From positions 69,408 through 133,407 of the forward strand of contig CAKPGM010000002.1 of the NCBI GenBank assembly GCA_934154805.1: DNA of 64,000 bases, given 5' to 3'. Position 1 is the first letter of the stretch; every line of letters begins with the position of its first letter. This DNA comes from an uncultured Clostridia bacterium. Lineage in GTDB: Bacteria > Bacillota > Clostridia > TANB77 > CAG-508. Position numbers and translations under genes: made by a program. This document shows, piece by piece, positions 9,298 to 17,385 of the stretch. Below the pieces are notes generated by a model. That model was not told where the DNA came from, did not search any database, and saw nothing but the letters and a program-made list of their open reading frames with translations.

Positions 9298-10158
9298 ATG
9301 AATGTATATGAAGAAACACAAGCAATATTAAATACATATAAAATTCAAGCTAATAAGAGCTTAGGTCAAAACTTCCTAATAGATGATAATGTTATAGAAA
9401 GTATAATAGAATCATCAGAAATAGAAAAAGAGGATTTAATAATAGAGATAGGCCCAGGTTTAGGAGTACTAACTGATAGATTATTAAAAAAATCAGATAA
9501 TGTAGTAGTCATTGAACTAGATAAAAGAATGATATCGATATTAAAAAATAGATTTTGTCTAAACAAAAATCTAGAAATAATAAATGAGGATGTACTAAAA
9601 GTAGACTTAGAAGAATTGATAAAAAATAAAAAACAACAAAACAAAATTAACAAAGTGAAAATAGTAGCAAATCTTCCATACTATATAAGTACTCCAATAA
9701 TAATGAAACTACTAGAGAATAGATTAGAGATAAGTGAAATAATAGTAATGGTACAAAAAGAAGTGGCTGAAAGACTTTCAGCAAAAACTGGTGAAAGAGA
9801 AGCAGGAGCAATAACATATGCAGTAGAATATTATGCTCAAGCAACCAAAATAATTGATGTACCCAAAGAATCATTTATTCCAAGTCCTAAAGTAGAGTCT
9901 CAAGTAATAAAATTAGAAGTGAGAAAGAATCCAAAAATAAAAGTAGAAGATGAGAAATTATTATTTAGTATAATACAAAAGAGTTTTATGCAAAGAAGAA
10001 AAACATTATCAAATGCACTAATAAATAATAAGATATTAGAAAATAGAGAAGAAGTGGAAAAAATGTTTAAAACATTAGAGATAGATAGCAATGTCAGAGG
10101 GGAAAAATTAACTTTAGAAGAATTTGGAAAGATTACAAATTATGTATACAAAAGATAA
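9298..10158 (+). CDS. rsmA: 16S rRNA dimethyladenosine transferase RsmA/KsgA
   Basis: A 286-residue methyltransferase with NKSLGQNFLID at the N-terminus, the SAM motif IEIGPGLGVLT, and the catalytic motif NLPYYIS followed by TPIIMKLL. It dimethylates two adjacent adenines near the 3' end of 16S rRNA during small-subunit maturation. The gene starts 12 nt after the ROK kinase and is probably co-transcribed with it. Length and motifs are fully typical. Confidence 0.96.
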   Translation: MNVYEETQAILNTYKIQANKSLGQNFLIDDNVIESIIESSEIEKEDLIIEIGPGLGVLTDRLLKKSDNVVVIELDKRMISILKNRFCLNKNLEIINEDVLKVDLEELIKNKKQQNKINKVKIVANLPYYISTPIIMKLLENRLEISEIIVMVQKEVAERLSAKTGEREAGAITYAVEYYAQATKIIDVPKESFIPSPKVESQVIKLEVRKNPKIKVEDEKLLFSIIQKSFMQRRKTLSNALINNKILENREEVEKMFKTLEIDSNVRGEKLTLEEFGKITNYVYKR

Positions 10159-10206
10159 AAAATATGATATAATACTATTTGTAGAAAATTGAAAGAAAGG
10201 ATAATT

Positions 10207-10944
10207 ATGAATCAAATTTTAATCACAGAAAAATTATATATAACACCAGAATTACGAAGAAAAAAGAAGATATATAAAATAAGATTCTTTTTGTCCGTTT
10301 TTTTAATCTGTGCATTATTATCTTTTTACATATATAAAGAAAATGATAGAGTAAAGAGTGAAGCAGTTTCAAAAAGAATACTAGAATCAATAGTAGTAGC
10401 CAAAGATGATAGTGAAGAAACTGACAATACTACAAAGAAGATAATAAATGATGTATTAATAATCGCTTTGGATGAAAGACAATCTGAAGTGGCAGAAGAA
10501 CAACAGCCAGAAACTACAGGTCAACAAAATGAAACATATAGTACTGATACAGGAGAAGAATATACAACAGATGCAATTCTAAAAATACCTTGTATAGATT
10601 TAACTTACCCTGTATTATCAAAAACCTCAGATGAACTATTAAAAATAGCACCAAATAAATATTGGGGAAATGGTCCAAATCAAATAGGTAATTATTGTAT
10701 AGTAGGACATAATTATGCAAATGGAAAAATGTTTGGAAGACTTTATAGAATGGAAATAGGTGATACAGCAATACTCGAAAGTAATGGAAAGTCGGTTACA
10801 TATGAGGTATATGATAAATATGTAGTTGATCCAGAAGATGTCAGCTGTACAAGCCAATTAACTGGCGGAAGAAGAGAAATTACACTAATAACTTGTAAAA
10901 ATTATGGTACACAAAGGTTAATTTTAAAATGTAGAGAAATTTAA
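10207..10944 (+). CDS. Class D-like sortase
   Basis: A 245-residue protein with a basic N-terminus, one membrane segment (about residues 20-38), an acidic/Gln-rich linker and a C-terminal sortase domain. The domain opens with ILKIPCIDLTYPVLS. The catalytic triad reads H168 in VGHNYANG, C230 in LITCKN and R237 in TQRLILKC. Sortases join surface proteins to the cell wall or to each other. I see no LPxTG substrate in the window, so its targets are elsewhere or use another motif. ATG 10207 follows GAAAGG; the in-frame TTG at 10189 lacks a site. Confidence 0.88.
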   Translation: MNQILITEKLYITPELRRKKKIYKIRFFLSVFLICALLSFYIYKENDRVKSEAVSKRILESIVVAKDDSEETDNTTKKIINDVLIIALDERQSEVAEEQQPETTGQQNETYSTDTGEEYTTDAILKIPCIDLTYPVLSKTSDELLKIAPNKYWGNGPNQIGNYCIVGHNYANGKMFGRLYRMEIGDTAILESNGKSVTYEVYDKYVVDPEDVSCTSQLTGGRREITLITCKNYGTQRLILKCREI

Positions 10945-10955
10945 AACAAAATGTA

Positions 10956-10984
10956 TTGACTTTTAGCAATTAATTCAATATAAT
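10956..10984 (+). promoter_or_regulatory. Sigma-A promoter
   Basis: TTGACT at 10956-10961 and TATAAT at 10979-10984 with a 17-bp spacer, 33 nt before the coding start of the small membrane protein. A near-perfect housekeeping promoter. Confidence 0.85.
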
Positions 10985-11016
10985 GTAGCTAGAAAAAAAC
11001 GAAGGAGGAATAAGGC

Positions 11017-11277
11017 ATGGAAAAAAAGGAAGAACCAGTAAAGACAGCAGTATGGGTATTTTGGATTTTAATGGCTATAATAGGCGTAGGAATGTTATTC
11101 ACAGGAATACAAGGAAGCGTATTAGGAGATAATTTAACAACATCTATAATGCTAGTAGTAGTAGGAATTGTCTTATTATTTATTGGCTTAATAATGGTAC
11201 TTGGAAAAGCTAATATTCATACAACAGAGATAGTTGTTCATAAAGAAACAGAAAAAGATAAAGAAGAAAAAAAATAA
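11017..11277 (+). CDS. Small two-helix membrane protein
   Basis: An 86-residue protein with two membrane segments (about residues 11-30 and 42-63) and a lysine/glutamate-rich C-terminal tail. GAAGGAGG lies 8 nt before the ATG, and a strong promoter and a hairpin bracket the gene, so it is well expressed and largely independent. No family with known function is recognised. Confidence 0.75.
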   Translation: MEKKEEPVKTAVWVFWILMAIIGVGMLFTGIQGSVLGDNLTTSIMLVVVGIVLLFIGLIMVLGKANIHTTEIVVHKETEKDKEEKK

Positions 11278-11298
11278 TAAGTACAAAAAACAAACGAA

Positions 11299-11342
11299 AA
11301 TTCTTAAGTACCAAGAGATGATACTTAAGAATTTATTATTTT
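11299..11342 (+). terminator. Hairpin terminator or attenuator before metG
   Basis: A perfect 12-bp stem (11299-11310 with 11322-11333) with an 11-nt loop and a T-rich tail. Only about 30 nt separate it from the metG start and no separate promoter is evident there. Part of metG transcription may therefore come by read-through, making this an attenuator. Confidence 0.7.
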
Positions 11343-11370
11343 GAAATTATAAATTAAAGAGGAGGTTATT

Positions 11371-12942
11371 ATGGAAAACAAGAAATTTTATGTAACAACG
11401 CCAATATACTATCCAAGTGGAAAATTTCATTTGGGAACAGCATATACAACAGTGTTGGCTGATACAGTAAAAAAATACAAAAAACAAAGAGGCTATGATA
11501 CTAGAATGTTGACTGGACTAGATGAACACGGTCAAAAAGTAGAACAGGTTGCAATAAAAAGAGGAATGACTCCACAAGAACATGTTGATGATATGGCAGA
11601 AAAAGCTAAAACATTATGGAAGCTAATGGATGTACAATATGACGATTTCATTAGAACAACAGAAGAAAGACACGTAAAAGTTGTACAAAAAATATTTGAT
11701 AGATTTATGGAGCAAGGCGATATCTACAAGGGTGAATATGAAGGATGGTATTGTATGCCTTGTGAGACATATTTTACAGAAACACAATTAGTAGATGGAA
11801 AATGTCCAGATTGTGGTAGAGAAGTAAAGAAGATGAAAGAAGAAGCATATTTCTTTAATATGAAGAAATATCAAAAGAAAATAGAAGAATTTTATGAACA
11901 ACATCCAGACTTTGTAAGTCCAGAATCAAGAAAAAACGAAATACTAACTAACTTTATAAAACCAGGATTAGAAGACTTGTGTGTAACAAGAACAACATTT
12001 GATTGGGGAATAAAAGTACCAAAAGATCCAAAACACGTAATATATGTATGGTTAGATGCCCTAATAAATTATTTAAGTGCTTTAGGTTATTTAACAGATG
12101 ATGATGAATTATTTGAAAAATACTGGCCAGCAGATTTACAAATAGTTGGAAAAGATATAATAAGATTCCACGGAATTTATTGGCCAATATTCCTAATGGC
12201 ATTAGGATTACCTGTATCAAAAAAATTATATGCACACGGATTCCTAATGATGAAAGATGGAAAAATGTCTAAATCAAAAGGAAATATAGTATACCCAGAG
12301 ATGTTAATTGAAAGATATGGATTAGATGCAACAAGATATTTCCTAATAAAAACATTCAAATATGGCCAAGACTCTGTATTTACTCCAGAAGACTTTGTTA
12401 ATTCATATAACTTTGATTTATGCAATGACTTAGGAAACCTTTTAAATAGAACAATAGGAATGGTAAACAAATATTTTGAAGGAAATGTTCCAGAATATAA
12501 AGGTCAAATTTTGGAAGTTGACAAAGAACTAGAAGAAACAGTTGCAAACAAAATCAAAGAATATGAAGACAATATGGAAAGCCTACATTTTTCTAATGCA
12601 CTAGAAAGCATTTGGTCTATAATATCTAGAACAAATAAATATATAGATGAAACAGCACCTTGGACTTTATCTAAAGAGGGAAAAACAGAAGAATTAGAAT
12701 CTGTAATGAGCCATTTAGTGGAAAATTTAAGAATAATTGCTATATTAATAAACCCTGTAATGTCACATACATCAGAGGAAATATTAAAACAATTAGGAAT
12801 AAATGACCAAGATTATGATTCAATCTACAATTATGGAAAAACTACAAATAACATTAAAGTTATAGAAAAAGGAGAGCCAATATTCGTAAGATTAGAGGCG
12901 GAAGAAGAAATAAAATATATACAAGATCAAATGAAAGTATAA
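11371..12942 (+). CDS. metG: Methionyl-tRNA synthetase
   Basis: A 523-residue class I aminoacyl-tRNA synthetase. It has the HIGH-type motif in YPSGKFHLGTAYT, a zinc-binding CMPC...CPDC knuckle in the connective domain, the WLDALINYLSALG anticodon-side helix, and KMSKS at residues 298-302. It lacks the C-terminal tRNA-binding (Trbp111-like) extension found in ~650-residue forms. It charges tRNA-Met for initiation and elongation. GAGGAGG precedes the ATG. No T-box leader is visible. Confidence 0.96.
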   Translation: MENKKFYVTTPIYYPSGKFHLGTAYTTVLADTVKKYKKQRGYDTRMLTGLDEHGQKVEQVAIKRGMTPQEHVDDMAEKAKTLWKLMDVQYDDFIRTTEERHVKVVQKIFDRFMEQGDIYKGEYEGWYCMPCETYFTETQLVDGKCPDCGREVKKMKEEAYFFNMKKYQKKIEEFYEQHPDFVSPESRKNEILTNFIKPGLEDLCVTRTTFDWGIKVPKDPKHVIYVWLDALINYLSALGYLTDDDELFEKYWPADLQIVGKDIIRFHGIYWPIFLMALGLPVSKKLYAHGFLMMKDGKMSKSKGNIVYPEMLIERYGLDATRYFLIKTFKYGQDSVFTPEDFVNSYNFDLCNDLGNLLNRTIGMVNKYFEGNVPEYKGQILEVDKELEETVANKIKEYEDNMESLHFSNALESIWSIISRTNKYIDETAPWTLSKEGKTEELESVMSHLVENLRIIAILINPVMSHTSEEILKQLGINDQDYDSIYNYGKTTNNIKVIEKGEPIFVRLEAEEEIKYIQDQMKV

Positions 12943-13016
12943 AATAAAAGTAATAAAAAATAAATAAAAAACATATATATTGATTAGTAACTTAGGCAAG
13001 TTGGAGGACAATATAT

Positions 13017-13193
13017 ATGTTTTTTGTGTTTAATAAAAGAAAAATAAACTCGTATCTTATATCATTAGGAATGGTTGCAATACTCTTTACAGTATCTGCA
13101 ATTACAACCAATAACTTAAAAACAGTAGATACATCAACAAATATTGTACAAAATTTAATAAGCAATGAGACAACAGAAAACATAGTAGAATAA
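13017..13193 (+). CDS. 58-residue single-pass membrane peptide
   Basis: A short reading frame opens at ATG 13017, nine bases after a good GGAGG site, and runs to TAA at 13191. The product has a basic start (FNKRK), one hydrophobic segment (about residues 12-31) and a Thr/Asn-rich outer tail. The ribosome site and the tight fit between metG and the next gene argue that it is real. Function unknown. Confidence 0.55.
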   Translation: MFFVFNKRKINSYLISLGMVAILFTVSAITTNNLKTVDTSTNIVQNLISNETTENIVE

Positions 13194-13219
13194 CAAAAGT
13201 TATAAAAAGGAGAAAAATA

Positions 13220-13681
13220 ATGCCTTTTATAGAGATAATCACAGATACAAAAAGTCAAATGCAACTGAATAAGAGTATAAAAAAAGAACAAGTAAATAAT
13301 TGTGAAATATTGTATATAAAAGAGAAGAATATAGACAACATAAAAAATATAAAATTAGAAACATTAGTCTTAAATAGAGAAATAGAGGATATGTCAAAAA
13401 TACAAAAGATAATGGATAATGCAAAGAATGTAATAATAAATTTTGACCTTAATCAAATAGAAAAGAAAGGTAATTTTATTTCATATGGTTATAATTCGAA
13501 ATGTGATATTACAATATCAAGTATTAATGATGATGAAGTATTAATATATATTCAAAAAGAAATTACCAGTATTTTTGGTAGAAAAATAGAACCACAAGAA
13601 GTAAAAGTAAAAACAAAATCAGATATAAATATATATAATATTATGATAATAATAGCCCTAAATGTGCTCTATGCTAGATAA
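13220..13681 (+). CDS. Hypothetical protein with Mur-ligase-like strand pattern
   Basis: A 153-residue protein preceded by AAGGAG. The stretch ISYGYNSKCDITISSI resembles the TYG-N-KAD-T-SSI segment that follows the ATP-binding domain in Mur ligases, but there is no P-loop and no ligase catalytic domain. It may be a stand-alone, non-catalytic relative or a coincidental match. It follows the 58-residue membrane peptide by 26 nt, suggesting a pair. I cannot give a function. Confidence 0.6.
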   Translation: MPFIEIITDTKSQMQLNKSIKKEQVNNCEILYIKEKNIDNIKNIKLETLVLNREIEDMSKIQKIMDNAKNVIINFDLNQIEKKGNFISYGYNSKCDITISSINDDEVLIYIQKEITSIFGRKIEPQEVKVKTKSDINIYNIMIIIALNVLYAR

Positions 13682-13727
13682 AATTTAAGTTTTTCGTAAA
13701 ATTTTTCAAAAAAATCAACTTTTTATG

Positions 13728-13756
13728 TAGACAAAACCAAAAAATGGTAGTATAAT
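13728..13756 (+). promoter_or_regulatory. Sigma-A promoter of SSB-like gene
   Basis: TAGACA at 13728-13733 and TATAAT at 13751-13756, spacer 17 bp, about 70 nt upstream of the start codon. Confidence 0.75.
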
Positions 13757-13826
13757 AGGTAATGTAGGTTAGAAAAAAACTAAAAAATACAAATACTTTA
13801 AAAAAAGTAAGAGGAGGAAATTAAAG

Positions 13827-14531
13827 TTGGATACAGTTTATTTAGAGAATAACCACATAGTATTAGTGGGAAAAGTAACTAGCGACAAAAAGTTTAGCCA
13901 CGAAATATATGGAGAGAAATTCTATGTATTTGATTTAAGCGTTCCACGTTTAAGTGGAAATTCTGATATTATACCAGTAACAATATCAGAAAGATTAATG
14001 GTAAATGGAGAATTACCATTAGAAACAAAAGTAACAGTAGAAGGTCAATTTAGATCTTACAACAGTTATGGAGAAGGCAAAAACAGATTAGTATTAACAG
14101 TATTTGCAAAAAATGTAACATTATTAGAAGATCAAGAAAGTGAAATAGAAGCAAAAAAAGATTTCGTTTCAAATGAAGTAACATTAATTGGCTATATTTG
14201 CAAAAAGCCAATTTACAGACAAACACCATTTGGAAGAGAAATTTCAGACATATTATTAGCAGTTAATAGAGCTTATAACAAATCAGACTACATACCTTGT
14301 ATAGCTTGGGGAAGAACAGCAAGATTCTGTGAGAATATGGAAGTTGGTACAGAGGTTAAAATCGTAGGTCGTGTTCAATCTAGACAATATGAGAAGAAAT
14401 ATGAAGATGGAACAGTAGAAAATAAAGTTGCATACGAAGTTTCAGTTGGTAGCTTAGAGGTTGTTAACCAAGACGGCGAAGAAAAGAAAGAAGAAGTAGA
14501 ACCAACAGAAGAAAATCAAGAGGCTATATAA
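13827..14531 (+). CDS. Single-stranded DNA-binding protein with two OB folds
   Basis: A 234-residue protein starting at TTG, 9 nt after GAGGAGG. Two SSB-type OB folds are visible in tandem: residues ~8-100 (IVLVGKVTSDKKF ... LVLTVFAKNV) and ~115-215 (VTLIGYICKKPIYRQTPFGREI ... CIAWGRTARF). The second fold is closest to ordinary bacterial SSB. Normal SSB has one fold and ends in an acidic DDDIPF-like tip. Here the tail is Glu-rich but ends EENQEAI, so the partner-binding tip is absent. It probably binds ssDNA with fewer protein partners. Confidence 0.82.
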   Translation: MDTVYLENNHIVLVGKVTSDKKFSHEIYGEKFYVFDLSVPRLSGNSDIIPVTISERLMVNGELPLETKVTVEGQFRSYNSYGEGKNRLVLTVFAKNVTLLEDQESEIEAKKDFVSNEVTLIGYICKKPIYRQTPFGREISDILLAVNRAYNKSDYIPCIAWGRTARFCENMEVGTEVKIVGRVQSRQYEKKYEDGTVENKVAYEVSVGSLEVVNQDGEEKKEEVEPTEENQEAI

Positions 14532-14573
14532 TTAGATAAAATGAAATAAATAAATTCCTTTAAGATAAGAAAG

Positions 14574-14607
14574 AAGTGTTTTTACAGAGGTAAAAGCACT
14601 TTTTTCT
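14574..14607 (+). terminator. Terminator after SSB-like gene
   Basis: A 12-bp stem (14574-14585 with 14590-14601, one G-T pair) with an AGAG loop, followed by TTTTTCTTTT. Confidence 0.88.
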
Positions 14608-14684
14608 TTTAATAAACTTGATTTATATCGAGAATTACAGTATAAGTGAATTAAGCTATTAGAAACAGCAACTCTTGTTAAAAA

Positions 14685-14713
14685 TTGACATAATACCATA
14701 AAAATGGTATAAT
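14685..14713 (+). promoter_or_regulatory. Perfect sigma-A promoter with dyad in the spacer
   Basis: TTGACA at 14685-14690 and TATAAT at 14708-14713 with a 17-bp spacer, the full consensus. Within it lies an inverted repeat ATACCAT (14693-14699), AAAA, ATGGTAT (14704-14710), which overlaps the -10 box and could be a repressor operator. Confidence 0.85.
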
Positions 14714-14752
14714 ATAAGTGGATTAAATTTTTTGCAAAAGGGAGGACTTTTC

Positions 14753-15763
14753 ATGATTACGACGAAACGGTGTATTCTGATTGCGGCAAAATCTGAATTC
14801 TTGGAAAGATTTGAGGCAATTGAGTTTGCAAATATTTCTGAGATTCAGAATGTGTGGAAGAGAAACAAAACTCCGGTTATTTCGGATAAGCTTGTAGCAA
14901 ACAGATTGGCAGGATATAACGTCCTGAATGTTCCGGAAGAAATCATCGGCAATGTGGAAGAATTTACAGAATTCTGCCATAATAATGGTTTTGAATGCGG
15001 CGAATTCATTAGCGGAATTACCTATGACACTGCACAGGAAAGATGCTTTATGTGTGAGCTGGCAAGACATCGTGGAATGGGTGATTTGGTTCGGTACAAT
15101 CAGTATGTTGAAAAAACTGTTGACTGTATCATTTACGAGACGGAAAATTTCTACGTGACTTCGGAGCTGGGAGCTCTGAAACTGGGCTATCTTATGATTG
15201 TCCCAAAAGAGCATATCCTTTCGGTGGCTCAGTTTCCAGAAAGACTCTTTGATGAGTATCAGGAAGTAAAGGAAGATACTGAAAAGATGCTGAAGGTGGC
15301 CTTTGGAGGTTCTAATGTAACCTTTTGGGAGCATGGATCTGGCCCAAGCGGCAAGACTTCGCATAAGAAATCCATTGTTCATGCGCATACCCACGTTGTA
15401 GTAGACTTTAAACTGAAAGAAAAGTATCAGGATATGGTACAGCTTCGGCCGTGTTTTGACATCACTGAAGCCAAAAATGTTCATTACTTTTCTTATCAGG
15501 AAGGAAGTAAGGGACAGTTGATGATTTCTATGGATCCCAGTGTTTATATTCAGCGTCAGTATCCTCGCCAGATTATGGCTGATGAGTTGGGCTTTGCACC
15601 TGATCAGTATAACTGGAGGAAAGTGAAGTTTGAAGAAAACATTGATGCAACCTTGTTTCATCTGTTCCGTACGCTTAAGGAATGCACTGACGACAGAATC
15701 AAGGAACGTACTCGTGGGTTCGTGGATGGGTTCTATAACAGAAACATCCAGGACGATGAGTGA
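14753..15763 (+). CDS. HIT-superfamily protein, probably acquired
   Basis: A 336-residue protein whose central part is a HIT-like domain: a CMCELAR-type Cys segment (residues ~103-106), YLMIVPKEHILS, and the histidine triad H210-A-H212-T-H214. HIT proteins hydrolyse or transfer nucleotides (for example nucleotidyl hydrolases and galactose-1-phosphate uridylyltransferase). The N-terminal ~95 and C-terminal ~110 residues are extra. The DNA is clearly richer in G and C, with CTG, GCG, CGG and CAG codons that neighbours avoid. It stands alone between its own consensus promoter and its own GC-rich hairpin. ATG 14753 follows AAGGGAGG by 8 nt; the TTG at 14732 is upstream of that site. Confidence 0.8.
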   Translation: MITTKRCILIAAKSEFLERFEAIEFANISEIQNVWKRNKTPVISDKLVANRLAGYNVLNVPEEIIGNVEEFTEFCHNNGFECGEFISGITYDTAQERCFMCELARHRGMGDLVRYNQYVEKTVDCIIYETENFYVTSELGALKLGYLMIVPKEHILSVAQFPERLFDEYQEVKEDTEKMLKVAFGGSNVTFWEHGSGPSGKTSHKKSIVHAHTHVVVDFKLKEKYQDMVQLRPCFDITEAKNVHYFSYQEGSKGQLMISMDPSVYIQRQYPRQIMADELGFAPDQYNWRKVKFEENIDATLFHLFRTLKECTDDRIKERTRGFVDGFYNRNIQDDE

Positions 15764-15768
15764 ATCCC

Positions 15769-15804
15769 TGCAAACGGCTATCTTTAATAGGATGGCCGTT
15801 TGCA
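15769..15804 (+). terminator. GC-rich hairpin after HIT gene
   Basis: A 14-bp stem (15769-15782 with 15791-15804, one G-T pair). It is GC-rich like the gene it follows and unlike local terminators, and lacks a clean T-run. It probably travelled with the HIT gene. Confidence 0.65.
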
Positions 15805-15827
15805 TGTATATTATAAAAAAGAAAACG

Positions 15828-15856
15828 TTGTAAAAGAAGATAGAATATATTATAAT
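15828..15856 (+). promoter_or_regulatory. Sigma-A promoter of phosphodiesterase gene
   Basis: TTGTAA at 15828-15833, 17-bp spacer, TATAAT at 15851-15856, 25 nt before the start codon. Confidence 0.7.
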
Positions 15857-15881
15857 ATAAGAAAAAATAAAGGAGAACTAT

Positions 15882-17033
15882 ATGAATAACGAAATAGTAT
15901 TACCAAATTATGAACATTGTATACTAAATACAATAACATCAATATTAAAATATTACAATGTAGAAACAGAACACAAATCACTAGAAATCTTAGACAAAGA
16001 ACTAAAAAAGAAATATAGAAATGTTGTATTTATAGTACTAGACGGAATGGGTGAACATATATTAAACAGGATGTCGCCAGAAGGATACTTTAATGCAAAC
16101 AAAGCGGATTGTGTAACATCTGTATATCCATCAACAACAACAGCAGCACTTACAACTTATTATTCAGGTTGTCCACCATATGAAACGGGATGGATTGCAT
16201 GGTCACAATATTTTAAAGAATATGGAAGAGCTATGGATATGCTTAAACATACAGAATCATATATGGGAGATAAATATCCAAAGGCAAATTTAGATGTATT
16301 TGCAGAAGTTGTTAATTATGAAACAATATTTGAAAAAATAGAGAAGGCATCTTCAAACATAAAAGCTTATGAAATAGAACCTACATATGCAGATAAAAGA
16401 GCTAAAAGAAGTATTAGGGCAGATTCGATAGAAGAAATTGTTGATTCTATTGAAATGCTTTGTAAAAATCCAGACGAAAAATTTGTGTTTGCTTATTGTG
16501 ATTGCCCAGATGGACTGTTACACAAATATGGGGCAAGTTCAGATGAAGCAAAAGAGTTTATATTGGACGCAGAAAACAAAATTCAAGAGTTAGAACAAAA
16601 ACTTTCAGATGATACAATAATTATAATATCAGCAGACCATGGCCATAAAGATATAGAAAAAGCATATACTTTACTAGATTATCCAGAAATACAAGAATGT
16701 CTAATAATGCCACCATCTTTAGAATCAAGGGTTGTAACATTCTGGGTAAAAGAGAATATGAGAAAAGAGTTTGAGGAGAGATTCAACCACGTATTTAGGG
16801 ATGAATTTTGGTTAATGACAAGAGAAGAATTTCTAGACAAACATTTCTTAGGCTATGGAAAAAAACATCCTAAAATAGAAGAATTTGTTGGAAATTACAT
16901 TGCTCTATCAACAGCAGGAAGTATAATCAGATTAGAAACATTTTTAGCAGAAGGCAAAAAAGTAAAAAAATCTACACATTGTGGACTAAGCAAAGATGAA
17001 ATGGAAGTTCCAGTAATAATACTGAAAAAATAA
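15882..17033 (+). CDS. Alkaline-phosphatase-superfamily phosphodiesterase
   Basis: A 383-residue protein of the type I phosphodiesterase/nucleotide pyrophosphatase fold. The first metal site is VFIVLDGMG (residues ~47-55). The nucleophile Thr lies in the conserved SVYPSTTTAALTTYYSG segment. The second metal site is SADHGH near residue 250, with a late His in CGLS. No signal peptide is present, so it acts in the cytoplasm. Likely substrates are phosphodiesters, nucleotides or phosphonates. It has its own promoter and a terminator that it shares with a small antisense-strand gene. Confidence 0.8.
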   Translation: MNNEIVLPNYEHCILNTITSILKYYNVETEHKSLEILDKELKKKYRNVVFIVLDGMGEHILNRMSPEGYFNANKADCVTSVYPSTTTAALTTYYSGCPPYETGWIAWSQYFKEYGRAMDMLKHTESYMGDKYPKANLDVFAEVVNYETIFEKIEKASSNIKAYEIEPTYADKRAKRSIRADSIEEIVDSIEMLCKNPDEKFVFAYCDCPDGLLHKYGASSDEAKEFILDAENKIQELEQKLSDDTIIIISADHGHKDIEKAYTLLDYPEIQECLIMPPSLESRVVTFWVKENMRKEFEERFNHVFRDEFWLMTREEFLDKHFLGYGKKHPKIEEFVGNYIALSTAGSIIRLETFLAEGKKVKKSTHCGLSKDEMEVPVIILKK

Positions 17034-17063
17034 AAAGCAAAAATAATGGAATAGAAATAAACA

Positions 17064-17096
17064 ATAAAAAATAGCAAACAAGTTGCTATTTTTTTT
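17064..17096. terminator. Bidirectional terminator
   Basis: Stem AATAGCAA (17070-17077) with TTGCTATT (17083-17090), flanked by A-run on the left and T-run on the right, so it works on both strands. The stop codon of the minus-strand small gene lies inside the stem. Confidence 0.85.
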
Positions 17097-17238
17097 CTTC
17101 TGGAATTATAACATTCTTTTTAGTATTAGTATCTTCTTCTGGATTTGCAATATCTAGATTATCATAAACTGGAGAAATATCTAAATCTTTACCGTTTCCA
17201 GAAACTATTTCGATGTCTTTATTTTCATCATTATACAT
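17086..17238 (-). CDS. Conserved-looking acidic 50-residue protein
   Basis: On the minus strand an ATG at 17238 is preceded by a GGGGTG ribosome site and opens a 50-codon frame ending TAG at 17086. The product is hydrophilic and acidic (starts MYNDENKDIEIVSGNGKDLD, ends VIIPEEKK), with no membrane segment. Its stop lies within the convergent terminator hairpin, a compact arrangement expected for a genuine transcript end. A weak promoter (TTGAAT-17-TAATAT) can be drawn upstream. Function unknown. Confidence 0.6.
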   Translation of the reverse strand: MYNDENKDIEIVSGNGKDLDISPVYDNLDIANPEEDTNTKKNVIIPEEKK

Positions 17239-17319
17239 AAAATACACCCCGCACTATTAAATTTGCATATATATTATCATAAAATTTTATAATATTCAAG
17301 AAATAACGCTATAAATTCA

Positions 17320-17348
17320 TTGAAATTATAGCATTTTTTGTGTATAAT
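17320..17348 (+). promoter_or_regulatory. Sigma-A promoter of trmB
   Basis: TTGAAA at 17320-17325, 17-bp spacer, TATAAT at 17343-17348; the trmB start codon is 37 nt further on. Confidence 0.75.
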
Positions 17349-17385
17349 AATTATGACAAAAATAACAAAATGGAGAACAATTTTA

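Noticed and set aside
12992..13291. Minus-strand 99-codon frame opposite the 58-residue gene
   Set aside because: No ribosome site, unusual composition, and it spans two plus-strand genes with good ribosome sites.
14723..15805. A 360-codon minus-strand frame, longer than the sense HIT gene
   Set aside because: It lacks a ribosome site and family resemblance, while the sense frame has promoter, ribosome site and the HIT histidine triad. The open antisense frame follows from the GC-richer codon pattern.
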